Positions 20,286-30,589 of a stretch of 64,000 bases of DNA are shown piece by piece (the stretch's first letter is position 1; each line of letters begins with the position of its first letter). Position numbers and translations under genes: made by a program. The notes under the pieces are model-generated. The model was not told the origin of the DNA and searched no databases. It worked only from the letters and a program-made list of their open reading frames with translations. This DNA comes from Serratia rubidaea (GTDB taxonomy: Bacteria > Pseudomonadota > Gammaproteobacteria > Enterobacterales > Enterobacteriaceae): assembly GCA_901472405.1 (NCBI GenBank), contig LR590463.1, positions 1,798,001 to 1,862,000 of the forward strand. The letters run 5' to 3'.

Positions 20286-20843
20286 ATGCGGGATCAACAT
20301 TATGCTTTTCAGGCGCTAACTGAGAGCAGGAAAAAATCAGATGTCGTGAAGATATATGCTCTGGTGGATGGCATTCAGTATGAAAGAGCTTTTGGTGGAC
20401 CAATAGAAGAAAACAAGATTGTTCGGCCTCTTTTAACTTTGCCTGAAGACAGATCTATTGCGTTTGCAGGCCCGTGGTTAATGGATGCTGAGCAGTTATC
20501 AATGAATGAGCTTTCGAATATTTTCGTGCTTGAAAAAAAACACCCAGCAGTATCATGGATTGTAAGTGAGAAAGAATTATATCCGCTGGCAGCCCATTTA
20601 ACGTCTTGTCTTATGATATCCTTTCCTTCAAAGGAAACGGGTTTGTTTCGGTTTTACGATTGTCGGGTTCTGTTACTACTACCTCAAATTTTATTACCCT
20701 TTCAAATCGAGAACCTGATGAAACTTACGCGACAATGGCTTTTTCTGAGTAAAGGCGCCATAAACAGTTTTCATTATCATGATGCAGTACTGAAAATAAC
20801 AACCCAGGAAAACAAACAAAACGAAAATAGGGATATACTATAA
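20286..20843 (+). CDS. DUF4123 effector chaperone/adaptor
   Basis: ATG 20286 lies 1 bp after the vgrG2 stop; a longer upstream reading runs inside vgrG2. The 185-residue protein has the DUF4123 pattern: an early KIYALVDGIQYERAF, then AFAGPWLM, HPAVSWIVSE, FRFYDCRVLL. DUF4123 proteins (Tap/Tec) bind a particular effector and load it on VgrG. The stop overlaps the next start (TAATG), so chaperone and cargo are coupled, which marks the next gene as its client. Confidence 0.85.
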   Translation: MRDQHYAFQALTESRKKSDVVKIYALVDGIQYERAFGGPIEENKIVRPLLTLPEDRSIAFAGPWLMDAEQLSMNELSNIFVLEKKHPAVSWIVSEKELYPLAAHLTSCLMISFPSKETGLFRFYDCRVLLLLPQILLPFQIENLMKLTRQWLFLSKGAINSFHYHDAVLKITTQENKQNENRDIL

Positions 20844-22161
20844 TGACTGACAACTCACCATTAGATCCTACCTCAATGACAAATTGCACTGGTGAAGTGG
20901 GGGAGCCTGCAGGACAGTGTAATCAAGAGTTTACTAACCAAATTAAGCTTGTGCCCGTGAATGGTGATGCTGTCGTTCTGAAGGGGGTTCCTTGGTCCGT
21001 CCATTTTAAAAATACGACTAATCAACGGGGTAAAACCAATGATAGGGGTGAAACGGAACGGTTTAAAACATCAAAACCAGAGCTTTTCTTCGCCCTTGTC
21101 GGAAAATTATCGGAGGGATTCCGGAAGCGTGGGGGGAGTTTTGGCTCGCTGGGCGAAATTGAAGAAAGAAAAATATCACTGGTTACCATGCCAGACTATC
21201 CTGAAAAAGAGGTGCCATACTGTAGCGGTTATGACTATATCACAGTGGTTGGAGCAAGAACGGCGCCAAGAGACTGGCGCTGGCAGGGGGGATATGGCCT
21301 GACGGCGGAGAGTAAGGGCAACCAATATCGATTTATTAATTGTGGAATACGTCAACTGTGTGAGTTTCCTCCGGCCAGTAAAGATAATTATTCTGTACAG
21401 CGTATTATGGTGGTTTTTCAACAAGGATATACTGAGTATGATATTGGTAAAATAAATGAATATACAGAAAGGCATCATGCCCGCATTGTATATGTAAAGA
21501 ATAAAGAGGAGTTTGTTGATTTTTTGATAAAAAGAAAAAGTAAAAATAGGCTTATCAAGGAGATGGTGTTTTTTTGCCATGGCATCATCAATATTGCGTC
21601 TTTTCATTATGCAGGAAATGATGTAGAAGCTGGAGAGTTTTCTATTAATGATATTAAGAATGTGTATGAGTCAATTTTTGATTATGATGCAGAAATCACA
21701 ACTTATGCGTGTAGAGCAGGGATATCTGTTGATGCTGGTGATTTATATAATAAGGATGCAGGACAGAAGTTAAGCCCTGCACAGAAAATGGCTGACAGTT
21801 GGGATGTAAAGGTAAATGCCCTCGAAATGAGATCCAGCTATGTAGGTATTTATGGTACTGTGGAAGAAATTAAAAAGGCTAGTAGTTATGGGGATGTTAT
21901 AAAAAATATCAATATGAGATGGATGTCTATAAAGCAGAGAAAGCTAAAGGTAATATACATGCAAAACCTCCAGAGCTTCCAAGTGACTATGATGTGAATG
22001 TCAGAAGACATATCGATCTTAAAGAAAGAACAAAAAATGAAAAAATAGGCGGGCCTATATCACCTAACGGATCTTGGCGATATCCAAGAACAGGTAATAC
22101 TCCTGCCGGACTAAAGAAAGGTTTACAACCATACCAGCCAACCGAGTGGAAGTTGTTATGA
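20843..22161 (+). CDS. Putative T6SS cargo effector with CHAT/caspase-like His-Gly and Ala-Cys motifs; one frameshift
   Basis: The client of the DUF4123 chaperone. After an N-terminal region of about 230 residues, MVFFCHG (hydrophobic block then His-Gly) and, about 50 residues on, ITTYACRAG (hydrophobic block then Ala-Cys) follow the arrangement of clan CD cysteine peptidases such as CHAT and caspase-like enzymes. This is a motif reading, not a proven homology. No lipase GxSxG or nuclease HNH motif was seen. The frame slips at about 21900-21906, where one A added to AAAAAA gives VIKKYQYEMDVYKAEKAKG. The corrected length is about 439 residues. The stop overlaps the next start as ATGA. AT-rich. 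Confidence 0.55.
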
Positions 22162-22770
22162 AGTTAAATTTCAGATGGTTTTTGTTTTTTATATTAATTG
22201 TTTTTAGTGTTGGAGGATATTATATGTATGCACAGTCTAATAAAATGGCTGTATTTGTAATTCCAGAAAGCGAAAATGATCATGAATGGCCAAGCAGGAA
22301 GAAATGGATAGATGCGAGCAAATGGCTTGAAACATCACAATATATTAAAATTGATGACTTCTATCTATTAAATCTCAATTATACACCAATAGATGATTTA
22401 AATGTGTTCGGGATTACGGCAAGAATACAGGAAGCCATAAATAATGCTGGAGATGATATTCCTGAGCTCGCTGCTCTTAACAATTTAGATAGTCAAGTTT
22501 TTTTCCAACTGATGGATGGTAAACTTTCTAGTGAGTATTTTGAGGACTGAGTTTAATAACGAATCATTAACACCGATTGATGATTATTTTCTAATATTTT
22601 TTTTGTATAAAGGAAATAAATATGAAGTAGAACTGCTAAGGACCATTATCAATGGGAAGCCTATTTTTATGACATATGGCAGTGCCGTAAGAAAATCAGG
22701 CTATTGGCATTCAATATTACCTGCTGGGTATTCATACAAGGACTTCAAAGAGGGTAAGCCGGTAAAGTAA
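22158..22770 (+). CDS. Membrane-anchored protein, likely immunity to the cargo effector; one frameshift
   Basis: ATG 22158 overlaps the effector stop by 4 bp. A single hydrophobic helix (FRWFLFFILIVFSVGGYYMY, residues 5-24) would place the rest in the periplasm. The frame ends early at 22550; near 22545 it can continue as EFNNESLTPIDDYFLIFFLY through to 22770, giving about 204 residues. No known family. If it is the immunity protein, its location suggests the effector acts in or passes through the periplasm. Confidence 0.55.
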
Positions 22771-22818
22771 AATGCAGTGTAATCGGCCTTATGGATTTAT
22801 TTAAAGGATAAACGATTC

Positions 22819-23568
22819 ATGGAATTCACTGATAGTCAGGTTTTATCACTTAAAGAGTTGTCATTTTCAAGGTATATAAGTGAACTCTACGAGCATTGTC
22901 GAATCATTTTCCCTAACTTGATTCCTTTGTTTGATAAGGAGACACTCAATAAACATTTTGAAAATATTATTATGTCGGCGAAGACGTCTGGATATACGCA
23001 AAGGGGACCAGTACGCTTTTATGTTGATATGACAATAATGTTTGGAACCGGGTTTGAGTATGATCCGCTTTATTATTGGTTAAAAAACAACATTGAACAT
23101 GAACTTCCACAGTTAGAAAAGAGTATGGCAATTTACTTATTAGTGGAGAAGTACTGTAGCTCTGCCCACGGTATGGGATGTGTTTATTTGAAAGAAAGTC
23201 AGGCTAATTTTAAGAATTTAGATGTCAATGGTTTGCCTTCTCGTTTAATTGATGGGGATGGGAGTTTACATAAACTGTTAAATGATTTATATCCTCAGCG
23301 CTATTCATTTGTAGGCGCTAATGCCGTAGATGAATTAATAATGCTTTCAGATGTTCATTCTGAACTATATAATTTAAATGACGAAGTGTGTAAAACATAC
23401 TTCATCGTGATTATGTTTTTATTTGGGGTTGGGTTTGATAAAGATTTTTTTCGATCTCACCTTATTATCCCCCCGTTGCTAAGCTTCTTTAATGGTGACA
23501 AGGAAAATAGTCACTATAAAATCTCATCAATATATTCATGCTTTCATTTTAAGCATGATTCAGTATGA
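22819..23568 (+). CDS. Uncharacterised cytosolic T6SS-associated protein
   Basis: The 249-residue protein has no signal peptide or membrane helix. It has two parts with related patterns, GPVRFYVDMTIMFGTGFEYD and KTYFIVIMFLFGVGFDKDFF, suggesting an internal duplication. Similar proteins sit beside DUF4123/effector units in other genomes, but their function is unknown to me. ATG 22819 follows AAAGGATAAACGATTC. It may be an adaptor or a second immunity gene. Confidence 0.5.
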   Translation: MEFTDSQVLSLKELSFSRYISELYEHCRIIFPNLIPLFDKETLNKHFENIIMSAKTSGYTQRGPVRFYVDMTIMFGTGFEYDPLYYWLKNNIEHELPQLEKSMAIYLLVEKYCSSAHGMGCVYLKESQANFKNLDVNGLPSRLIDGDGSLHKLLNDLYPQRYSFVGANAVDELIMLSDVHSELYNLNDEVCKTYFIVIMFLFGVGFDKDFFRSHLIIPPLLSFFNGDKENSHYKISSIYSCFHFKHDSV

Positions 23569-23902
23569 GTCTATATAATTCCATTTCCTAAGTTAAATAT
23601 AGTGGTGGGGGTTTTAAAAGGTACAGGGATTGAAAGGTGGGGATGTGTTTTACTCGGCGTTATATTATGTCTTTTGGCCGGTTGTTATATTTTTTATTTA
23701 TGTAATGAAAGGGGGGTTATCTGATTTTTTTGGGAGATAAGTTTGAGCGATCTTTTCAAGGTAAATATTCAATGTGGAACGCTTGATTGATTTTTTATGT
23801 GGTAAAAGTATTGAGGTGGAATTATCGACTAGTGGGCCATTACCCTGATTAGGTATATCTAGGTTTTATCCCTCAATTGAATAATTTTGAAAGCAGCATT
23901 AC
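23569..23902. other. AT-rich spacer without a supported gene
   Basis: About 330 bp. Short frames with hydrophobic codons (around 23655-23740) look like a decayed membrane or signal segment but no complete gene is visible. Confidence 0.4.
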
Positions 23903-24185
23903 GACCTGCAGTTTATACAGCGTGTTCTTTCTGAGGTGGGGATCCGGTTCCGTACCGGCGTTTACCGTTAGAAATAGCGCCACCACCACGGGAGAACACT
24001 ACCGCTATGCCGCGCCTTTCCTGGACGCCGGTGATGACGGCACGTCAGAGCCGGAAACCGAAAGCGGGGCGTTTTATGCGCGCCTTCACCATGAGCGCGA
24101 GCTGAACAGCTCGGCCAGACTGCACCTGTTCAGCAACGCCGCACAGCTGACGCCGGGTGGCGTGCTGGAATCGGACGGCAGCCGT
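23903..24185 (+). pseudogene. vgrG2 fragment with internal deletion
   Basis: 23903-23950 matches vgrG2 near 18435-18480 (DLQFIQR). The match then jumps to GTTAGAAATAGCGCCACC, equal to vgrG2 18711 onward, and runs nearly identical to about 24185. About 220 bp of vgrG2 are missing between the two parts. This is the same scar type as the vgrG1 fragments, here leading into the gene at 24226. Confidence 0.9.
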
Positions 24186-24225
24186 TTGTGGAGTTTTTCT
24201 TTGGAACAGAATTATAAGGTAACTC

Positions 24226-24698
24226 ATGTCAGCAAAAGCGCAGTTTCTTAAAAAGCTTCAGGCCAGCCAGACGGGGTTGAGCCAGCCGACAAGCCGGGGG
24301 CAGGCGGATATGGCAGAATTTCGCCAGCGAATGATTCAGCTGCAGGAAACCATAGAGGGTTGGCTTGAACAGACCGGCATCCGGGTGGAAAGCACCGAGG
24401 TTCCTCTGGTGGAACTGCTTCTAGGGGCGGGGGCATTTCGCATTTCCGGTATCCGGATCCATTATCAGGAGCGGCTGGTAACCTTCACTCCTTCATTTTT
24501 ATATGGGCAGGGGTAACCGGCTGTGTCGATATTACCCTTTATGCGCAAGGAGACCGTAGGTCCCTGGGGCGTTTATTTATGCGCTCGTGTGACGCGCCTG
24601 ACTGGACATATATGCCGTCCGTCTCTCCGGGCAGCCGCAGGGTTGCGTTTTGTGAGCCGGTCTTTTTTGAATTGCTTGATAGCCTGCTGCCACAGTGA
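24226..24698 (+). CDS. Orphan T6SS-linked protein of unknown function; one frameshift
   Basis: ATG 24226 (ribosome site AAGGTAAC) opens a frame that stops at 24516. Adding one G to the CAGGGG run at 24508-24511 continues it as TGCVDITLYAQGDRRSLGRLF to TGA 24696-24698, giving about 157 residues. The N-terminal part is helical (QADMAEFRQRMIQLQETIEG), the rest beta-rich. The protein has no signal peptide. Its position behind a vgrG2 scar suggests a displaced toxin, chaperone or immunity gene. Confidence 0.5.
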
Positions 24699-25789
24699 CT
24701 GAATAGCGCTGGAGCCGGTATATACATTCCGGCGCTATGAACCTCCGGCCAGTACCGTCGATGAAGCGCCTTTCGTTTCGCAGGTTGTGGCGGCGACGTC
24801 TGCCCCGGCACGTGGATGTCGGGACGGCATGCTGACGATTGCTGACAGAGTTAATCATATCGCACGGCAATAATAAGCTTGCTGTGAGTGCAAAGTGATT
24901 AATCCTGTTAATGAAGCCGCTCAGCTATCGTTATTTAACTCAGCGCTATTTCTTTGGCGCGTTGGCGAAAAGAAAAATGGCAACGGGCATCTCATTTTTA
25001 GTAAAAAATAAACCTTAGGATATTTCTTTTTTATCAGGCGTATTTTGCACAATCTATGATTTTATGATCCGTCTTTCATTTTACGCCTACCCTTACCCCA
25101 CGGGCTTTGGCAGCAATTGTTAAGATTTTTCTTGTAAATCAATCTGATGGTTGCTTTTGTGTGATGGCGGAAGAAGAAATGTTTTGTTACATATATTGAT
25201 TTTCAATCATGCCTTCAACGTTTTTAAACTCCTGTTATAGGTAATTATCTGGATTTTTTGTTTTTCAGAAAAAACAGAGTGCCGTGTTATGTCGCTAATG
25301 GATAAAGCGCTTGTTGTGACCCCGGATATTTATTACGTCGGCGGACATAAACAGGGATGTACCGTATTGGCAACTCAGCCTTTCTGTTTTTATCCCTCAG
25401 TGGCATTGTGCATTTCTATTCATTGCCTGAAACAGGGATAACCCCTCCCCGAGCTGCGTTACGAAAAAATCATCTGGGGCTACAAACTACGGCAACATCA
25501 TTCATTCCGACTTCTGGAACGGACGCGTCATCGGCTGATTCCCCGTCACACTTCGCGCCGCAGGAGCGTTTGATGACTCGGTCACAGGGCAAATCTGCCG
25601 TCTCCCTGCGACGCGAATTATTTATGGAAATAGCCTAATGGGTCGTTCTTGTCGCCTATTTTTGCTGAACGTCTGCCGTGGCGGGCATTCAGCAAAGAGA
25701 TCACAATCCGGCAATCTGACCTGATGCGCTTTGGTACACAGCGATGGGCGGTAGCGTGCCCGGGAACCGATTAATCAAGAGAGAGAATT
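24699..25789. other. Long intergenic region before clpV, with decayed short frames
   Basis: About 1.1 kb. One 50-codon frame at 25289-25441 (MSLMDKALVVTPDIYYVGGH at its start) looks like the head of a broken gene, and the 200 bp after it hold disjointed coding-like stretches. The part at 24900-25280 is AT-rich and non-coding in appearance. No complete gene or clear promoter could be supported. Confidence 0.4.
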
Positions 25790-28434
25790 ATGGAAAATTC
25801 AGCTGTCCTGTTACGCCGTCTTAATCCTTATTGCGCCCGCGCCCTGGAAGGGGCGGCGTCGCTGTGTCAGACCCGCGCCCATGCGCAGATCCTGCCGGAG
25901 CACTGGCTGCTGAAGCTGCTGGAGCAGGGCGAAGGGACCTGACGGTACTGGCGCGGCGTTACGAATGGAATATGGATGAGATCTGGCAGGCGCTGCTGAA
26001 CTGGCTGGACGGCCTGCCGCGCTCGGTACGTGGGCGACCGGAACTGGCGGACAGTCTGCTGACGCTGTTGCAGGAGGCCTGGCTGCTGGCCTCGCTGGCC
26101 GGCGAGACACAGATCCGCAGCGTTCACCTGCTGACGGCGCTGGTGGGCAAGCCCGCGCTGGCGCGCTGCGACGGTCTGTGGCCGCTGCTGACGCTGGGGC
26201 AGAGCCAGCTGGAGCGCCTGCGCCCGCTGCTGGATGCGCAGTCGGAAGAGCGTCCGGAGGTGCAGCAGGAGGCCGGGCTGGCGCAGACTTGCGCCGAGGT
26301 GGCGGAGCCTGCGGCGGACGCTGAGCTAAAGGCGGGCGAACTCTCCCCGGCGCTACAGGGCGCGCTGGATAAATTCACCCTCGACGTCACCGCCAAGGCG
26401 CGGGCCGGCGCGATCGACCCGGTGTTCGGCCGCGATACCGAGATCCGCCAGATGGTGGACATTCTCTCCCGCCGGCGTAAAAACAACCCGATCCTGGTGG
26501 GTGAACCGGGCGTGGGGAAAACCGCGCTGGTGGAAGGGCTGGCGCTGCGCATTGCCGAGGGCAACGTGCCGGCCAGCCTGCAGCCGGTCACCCTGCGTAC
26601 GCTGGATCTCGGGCTGCTGCAGGCCGGCGCCGGCGTGAAGGGCGAGTTTGAACAGCGGCTGAAAAACATTATCGATGCGGTGCAGCAGTCGCCGACGCCG
26701 GTGCTGCTGTTTATCGACGAGGCCCACACCATTATCGGCGCCGGCAATCAGGCCGGCGGCGCCGATGCCGCCAACCTGCTGAAGCCGGCGCTGGCGCGCG
26801 GCGAACTGCGCACCATCGCCGCCACCACCTGGAGCGAATACAAACAGTACTTCGAGCGCGACGCGGCGCTGGAGCGTCGTTTCCAGATGGTGAAAGTGGA
26901 CGAACCGGACGACGCCACCGCCTGTCTGATGCTGCGCGGCCTGAAATCCCGCTATGCGCAGCACCACGGAGTACATATCACCGATGAGGCGGTGCGCACC
27001 GCCGTCACGCTCTCCCGCCGCTATCTCACCGGCCGCCAACTGCCGGATAAGGCGGTGGATCTGCTGGATACCGCCAGCGCGCGGGTGCGCATGAGCCTGG
27101 ATACCGTGCCGGAAGCGATCATCCACGCACAGGCCGCCGTTACCGCGCTGACGCTGGAAGAGCAGGCGCTGCTGGCGGATATTGCCGTCGGCAATCCGGC
27201 AGAAGAAGGACGGCTGGCGGCCATCGCCGTCCAGACCGCGGAACTGAACCAGCGTCTGGCGCAGCTGGAAGGCCAGTACCGTCAGGAGCAGGAACTGATT
27301 GGTCAACTGCTGGCGTGCCGTACGGACGGCGCGCGTCAGGCGGAGATCGCGACTGTCCAGCAGGCGCTGGCGGCGCTGCCCCACGAGCAGGCGCTGCTCA
27401 CGGCGGACGTTGACGCCCGCAGCGTGGCCAACGTGATCGCCGACTGGACCGGGGTGCCGCTATCTTCCTTAATGAAGGACGAGCAGAACGAACTGCTGAG
27501 TCTGGAGACGGAAATCGGCCGGCGGGTGGTCGGGCAGGATACGGCGCTGTACGCTATTGCCCAGCGGCTGCGCGCCGCCAAAACCGGCCTGACCAGCGAA
27601 AACGGGCCGCAGGGCGTGTTCCTGCTGGTGGGGCCGAGCGGCACCGGTAAAACCGAAACCGCGCTCACGCTGGCCGACTGCCTGTACGGCGGCGAAAAAT
27701 CGCTGATCACCATCAACCTCTCCGAATATCAGGAACCGCACACCGTTTCCCAACTGAAAGGCTCGCCGCCGGGCTACGTCGGCTACGGCCAGGGCGGCAT
27801 TCTGACCGAGGCGGTGCGCAAGCGGCCGTACAGCGTGGTGCTGCTGGATGAGGTGGAAAAGGCGCACCGCGACGTGATGAACCTGTTCTATCAGGTGTTC
27901 GACCGCGGCTTTATGCGCGACGGCGAGGGACGCGAAATCGACTTCCGCAACACCGTGATCCTGATGACCTCCAACCTCGGCAGCGACCACATCATGCAGC
28001 TGCTGGACGAACAGCCGCAGGCCACGGAGGCGGATCTGCAGGAGCTGCTGCGGCCGCTGCTGCGCGACCACTTCCAGCCGGCGCTGCTGGCCCGTTTCCA
28101 GACGGTGATTTACCGGCCGCTGGCGGCGGAGGCGATGCGCACCATCGTGCAGATGAAGTTGGAGCAGGTCAGCCGGCGGCTGCAGCGCCACTACGGTCTC
28201 GCCACCCAGATCGGCGATGGCCTGTACGACGCGCTGACCGCCGCCTGTCTGCTGCCGGATACCGGCGCGCGCAACGTCGACAGCCTGCTCAACCAGCAGC
28301 TGCTGCCGGTGCTCAGCCAGCAGCTGTTAAGCCAGATGGCGGCGAAGCGGAAACCCCAGGCTCTGACCCTCGACTGGCATGACGAGGAAGGGATTGTGTT
28401 GGCGTTTGATGCAGAAAGCGCGGCTGACATGTGA
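25790..28434 (+). CDS. tssH: T6SS sheath-disassembly ATPase TssH/ClpV, one frameshift
   Basis: ATG 25790 begins MENSAVLLRRLNPYCARALE, the ClpV N-domain. One G is missing at about 25934-25936 (GAAGGGACC; with G4 it reads EGDLTVLARRYEWN). D1 carries Walker A GEPGVGKTAL, Walker B LLFIDEAH and arginine finger LERRF. D2 carries GPSGTGKTET, the pore loop PPGYVGYGQGG, VVLLDEVEKAH and sensor MTSNLG. All catalytic motifs are intact, in contrast with the paralogue at 60397. ClpV unfolds contracted TssBC sheath for reuse; tssB and tssC are not in this window. Confidence 0.95.
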
Positions 28435-28449
28435 GTGCAAAACGGCGTA

Positions 28450-28474
28450 CCTGCCCGGCTCCGGCATGGGCAGG
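28450..28474 (+). terminator. Possible terminator after clpV
   Basis: CCTGCCC at 28450-28456 pairs with GGGCAGG at 28468-28474, followed only by TTT. A weak candidate 16 bp after the clpV stop. Confidence 0.35.
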
Positions 28475-28551
28475 TTTGGCGGGCTGGTTGTGCATCAGAG
28501 TGACTGACTACGCTCACCACGAATAGACATATTGAGAGATGCAATTCGCAG

Positions 28552-28662
28552 GCGATGACGCGTACGCTGGCGCTGCTGAAACTGCGCAACGTTGTCCTGC
28601 CGGACGCAATCTTTCTGACTTCAGGCGCGGCGGCGTCCTCGCCTGATACCCGTACCCACTGA
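28552..28662 (+). pseudogene. Remnant of a second tssM (C-terminal end)
   Basis: The frame reads RTLALLKLRNVVLPDAIFLT, matching the end of TssM (GPLALLKLQGFRLPDSIF) at 14399-14450, and closes at TGA 28660. Everything upstream of it in that gene is gone. It shows that a second tss gene set once stood between clpV and tssA. Confidence 0.75.
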
Positions 28663-28685
28663 CCCTACACCTGGCGGAATGCACC

Positions 28686-30281
28686 ATGGCCACACTGGAA
28701 ACTCTTTCTAACGCCTGCGGCGCTGCGCCGCAGGTGCTGATGCAGCATACGCAACAATCGCTCACGCTGTGGGCGCGCTGGCTGGAGCCGGTCTCTGCGC
28801 TGCAGCCGGCCGGCGAAGACATCAGTTACGACGATGACTTTCAGCTGATACGTGAAGAAGTAAACAAACTTTCCGGGGTAAACAGCGAACTTATCTGTTC
28901 ACTGGCGGAAAAGCTGCTGGTTCAGGGCGGAAAAGACGTTCGCGTCGCCACGTTTTATGCCTGGGCGCGTTTGCAGCAGGACGGCGAAGCCGGCTTTGCC
29001 CAGGGGCTGGCGCTGCTCGCCGCGTTGCTGGCGCGCTTCGGCGCGGAGATTCATCCGCGGCGTGAAAGGCCGCGTAAAGCGGCGCTGGAATGGCTGGCGG
29101 GCAACCGCGTGCTTGATACGCTGTCGTTGTACCCGGAGGTCAGCAAGGATGACTTTAAACAGATCGTGGGCGCGCTGGCGCTGATTGAGCAGGAGACGGC
29201 AGCCTGGGAGGCGGCGGCGCGGCCTGAACTTGGCGCGCTGTATGGCGCGCTGGAAAACCGTATGGCGCAGTCCGGCGGCATGGAGGCCGTCGTGCCGCAA
29301 AACAGCGGTGGCAATGAGCCGCTGCCGGCGGGCGGCGGCGTATTCGGCGTCACAGCGGCGATCTCATCCGGACGTGAGCTGATGGAGCAGGCCAAACGGC
29401 TGGCGAAGTATCTGCATGACCAGCCTGAGGGCTGGCTGTCCGCTCACCGGCTGATGAAAAGCGTGCGTTGGGACACCCTGCACCAGTTGCCGGCGCTGGA
29501 TGCGGCCGGCAGAACCCGCCTGGTGCCGCCGAAGGCGGATTACCGCGCGCAGCTGAAGCGGCTGTATCTGCAGCAAAGCTGGCCGGAACTGCTGGAGCAG
29601 GCCGATCGGATGTTTGCCGAAGGCGTAAACCATTTGTGGCTTGATCTGCAGTGGTATCTGTACCAGGCGTTAACCCGCATCGGCGGCATGCATGAAGCCT
29701 GGGCGGACATTGTGCGGCAGGATCTGCGGGGCGTGCTGCATCGCCTGCCGGGCGTGGAAAGCCTGGCCTGGAATGACGGCAGCCCCTTTGCGGATGAAGT
29801 CACGCTTAACTGGATAAACCAGCACGTGCTGGACAGTGCGGAGGGATGGGGCGACGACATGGAAAGCGCGGCCGCCCCCGCGCAGGATGACATTCTGCTG
29901 CTGGAGCCGGAAGCGCTGACCCTGGCGGATAAAGACGGTATCGATGCCGCGCTGGGCTGGCTGCAGAACCGCCCGGGCGCCGACAGCGCCCGCCGTCGCT
30001 GGCTGCTGCGCCTGCTGATGGCGCGGGTGGCCGAACAGTACGGCAAGAATGAGCTGGCGACGCACCTGCTGCACGAACTGGACGGCGCCGCGACGGCGCT
30101 GACCCTGACGCACTGGGAGCCGGAACTGGCGTTTGAGGTTAAGGCGCGTCTGCTGCGTCTGCTGAGGATGAGAGCCGGCCGTAACGACAGCGATAAGCAG
30201 CGGCTGCAGCCCCAGATGGAGGCATTGCTGAGCGGATTAATTCAGCTGGATCCGCTGCGGGCGGCGGTGCTGTGCGGATAA
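28686..30281 (+). CDS. tssA: T6SS baseplate/sheath-cap protein TssA
   Basis: The 531-residue protein has the ImpA N-terminal pattern (PAGEDISYDDDFQLIREEV near residues 40-58, then RVATFYAWARLQQDGEAGFA) and a VasJ-like C-terminal half rich in helices. TssA recruits the baseplate and primes sheath and tube polymerisation. ATG 28686 lies 24 bp after the tssM remnant. The frame is intact; the gene stands alone between two remnants. Confidence 0.9.
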   Translation: MATLETLSNACGAAPQVLMQHTQQSLTLWARWLEPVSALQPAGEDISYDDDFQLIREEVNKLSGVNSELICSLAEKLLVQGGKDVRVATFYAWARLQQDGEAGFAQGLALLAALLARFGAEIHPRRERPRKAALEWLAGNRVLDTLSLYPEVSKDDFKQIVGALALIEQETAAWEAAARPELGALYGALENRMAQSGGMEAVVPQNSGGNEPLPAGGGVFGVTAAISSGRELMEQAKRLAKYLHDQPEGWLSAHRLMKSVRWDTLHQLPALDAAGRTRLVPPKADYRAQLKRLYLQQSWPELLEQADRMFAEGVNHLWLDLQWYLYQALTRIGGMHEAWADIVRQDLRGVLHRLPGVESLAWNDGSPFADEVTLNWINQHVLDSAEGWGDDMESAAAPAQDDILLLEPEALTLADKDGIDAALGWLQNRPGADSARRRWLLRLLMARVAEQYGKNELATHLLHELDGAATALTLTHWEPELAFEVKARLLRLLRMRAGRNDSDKQRLQPQMEALLSGLIQLDPLRAAVLCG

Positions 30282-30371
30282 CGTGATACCGGGGACCAAT
30301 ACCATAAAGTTCAGACATGTTGTGCCTTTGGCGCCGGCACATTTGTTCGCCAAAAAAGGACGTTGAAAAAT

Positions 30372-30518
30372 ATGGATGATTTAACCCTGCGCTATTTCGA
30401 TGCGGAAATGCGCTACCTTCCTGCCCGGTAGGAGAAAAACGCACTGTCTGCCAGTACCGCATCATGCGCAATGATAGAAGGCCACGGCGGCATGATGGAT
30501 CGCATCGACTCTTTGTGC
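30372..30518 (+). pseudogene. Remnant of a second tssF
   Basis: ATG 30372 opens MDDLTLRYFDAEMRYL, the TssF start. It then jumps to PVGEKRTVCQYRIMRND (cf. PVGPDKTVCQYRTTRDL in the intact TssF, about 115 residues further in) and then to GGMM (cf. HRGGMMRHDAPE). Two large internal deletions have left about 150 bp of a gene of about 1770 bp. The rest of 30282-30589 shows nothing else. Confidence 0.85.
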
Positions 30519-30589
30519 TTCGCCGCGCCGGTATTCTTTCACATCGTCAGATTTTACTTCACCTGATTTGTCACCCGTAAGGATAAGCA

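Noticed and set aside
20843..22161. Lipase (Tle) or nuclease assignment for the DUF4123-linked effector
   Set aside because: No GxSxG, HxKxxxxD or HNH pattern was found in any part of the frame-corrected protein.
25357..25638. Open frame of 93 codons before clpV
   Set aside because: No ribosome site or family; the region looks like decayed coding DNA with frames changing every 50 codons.
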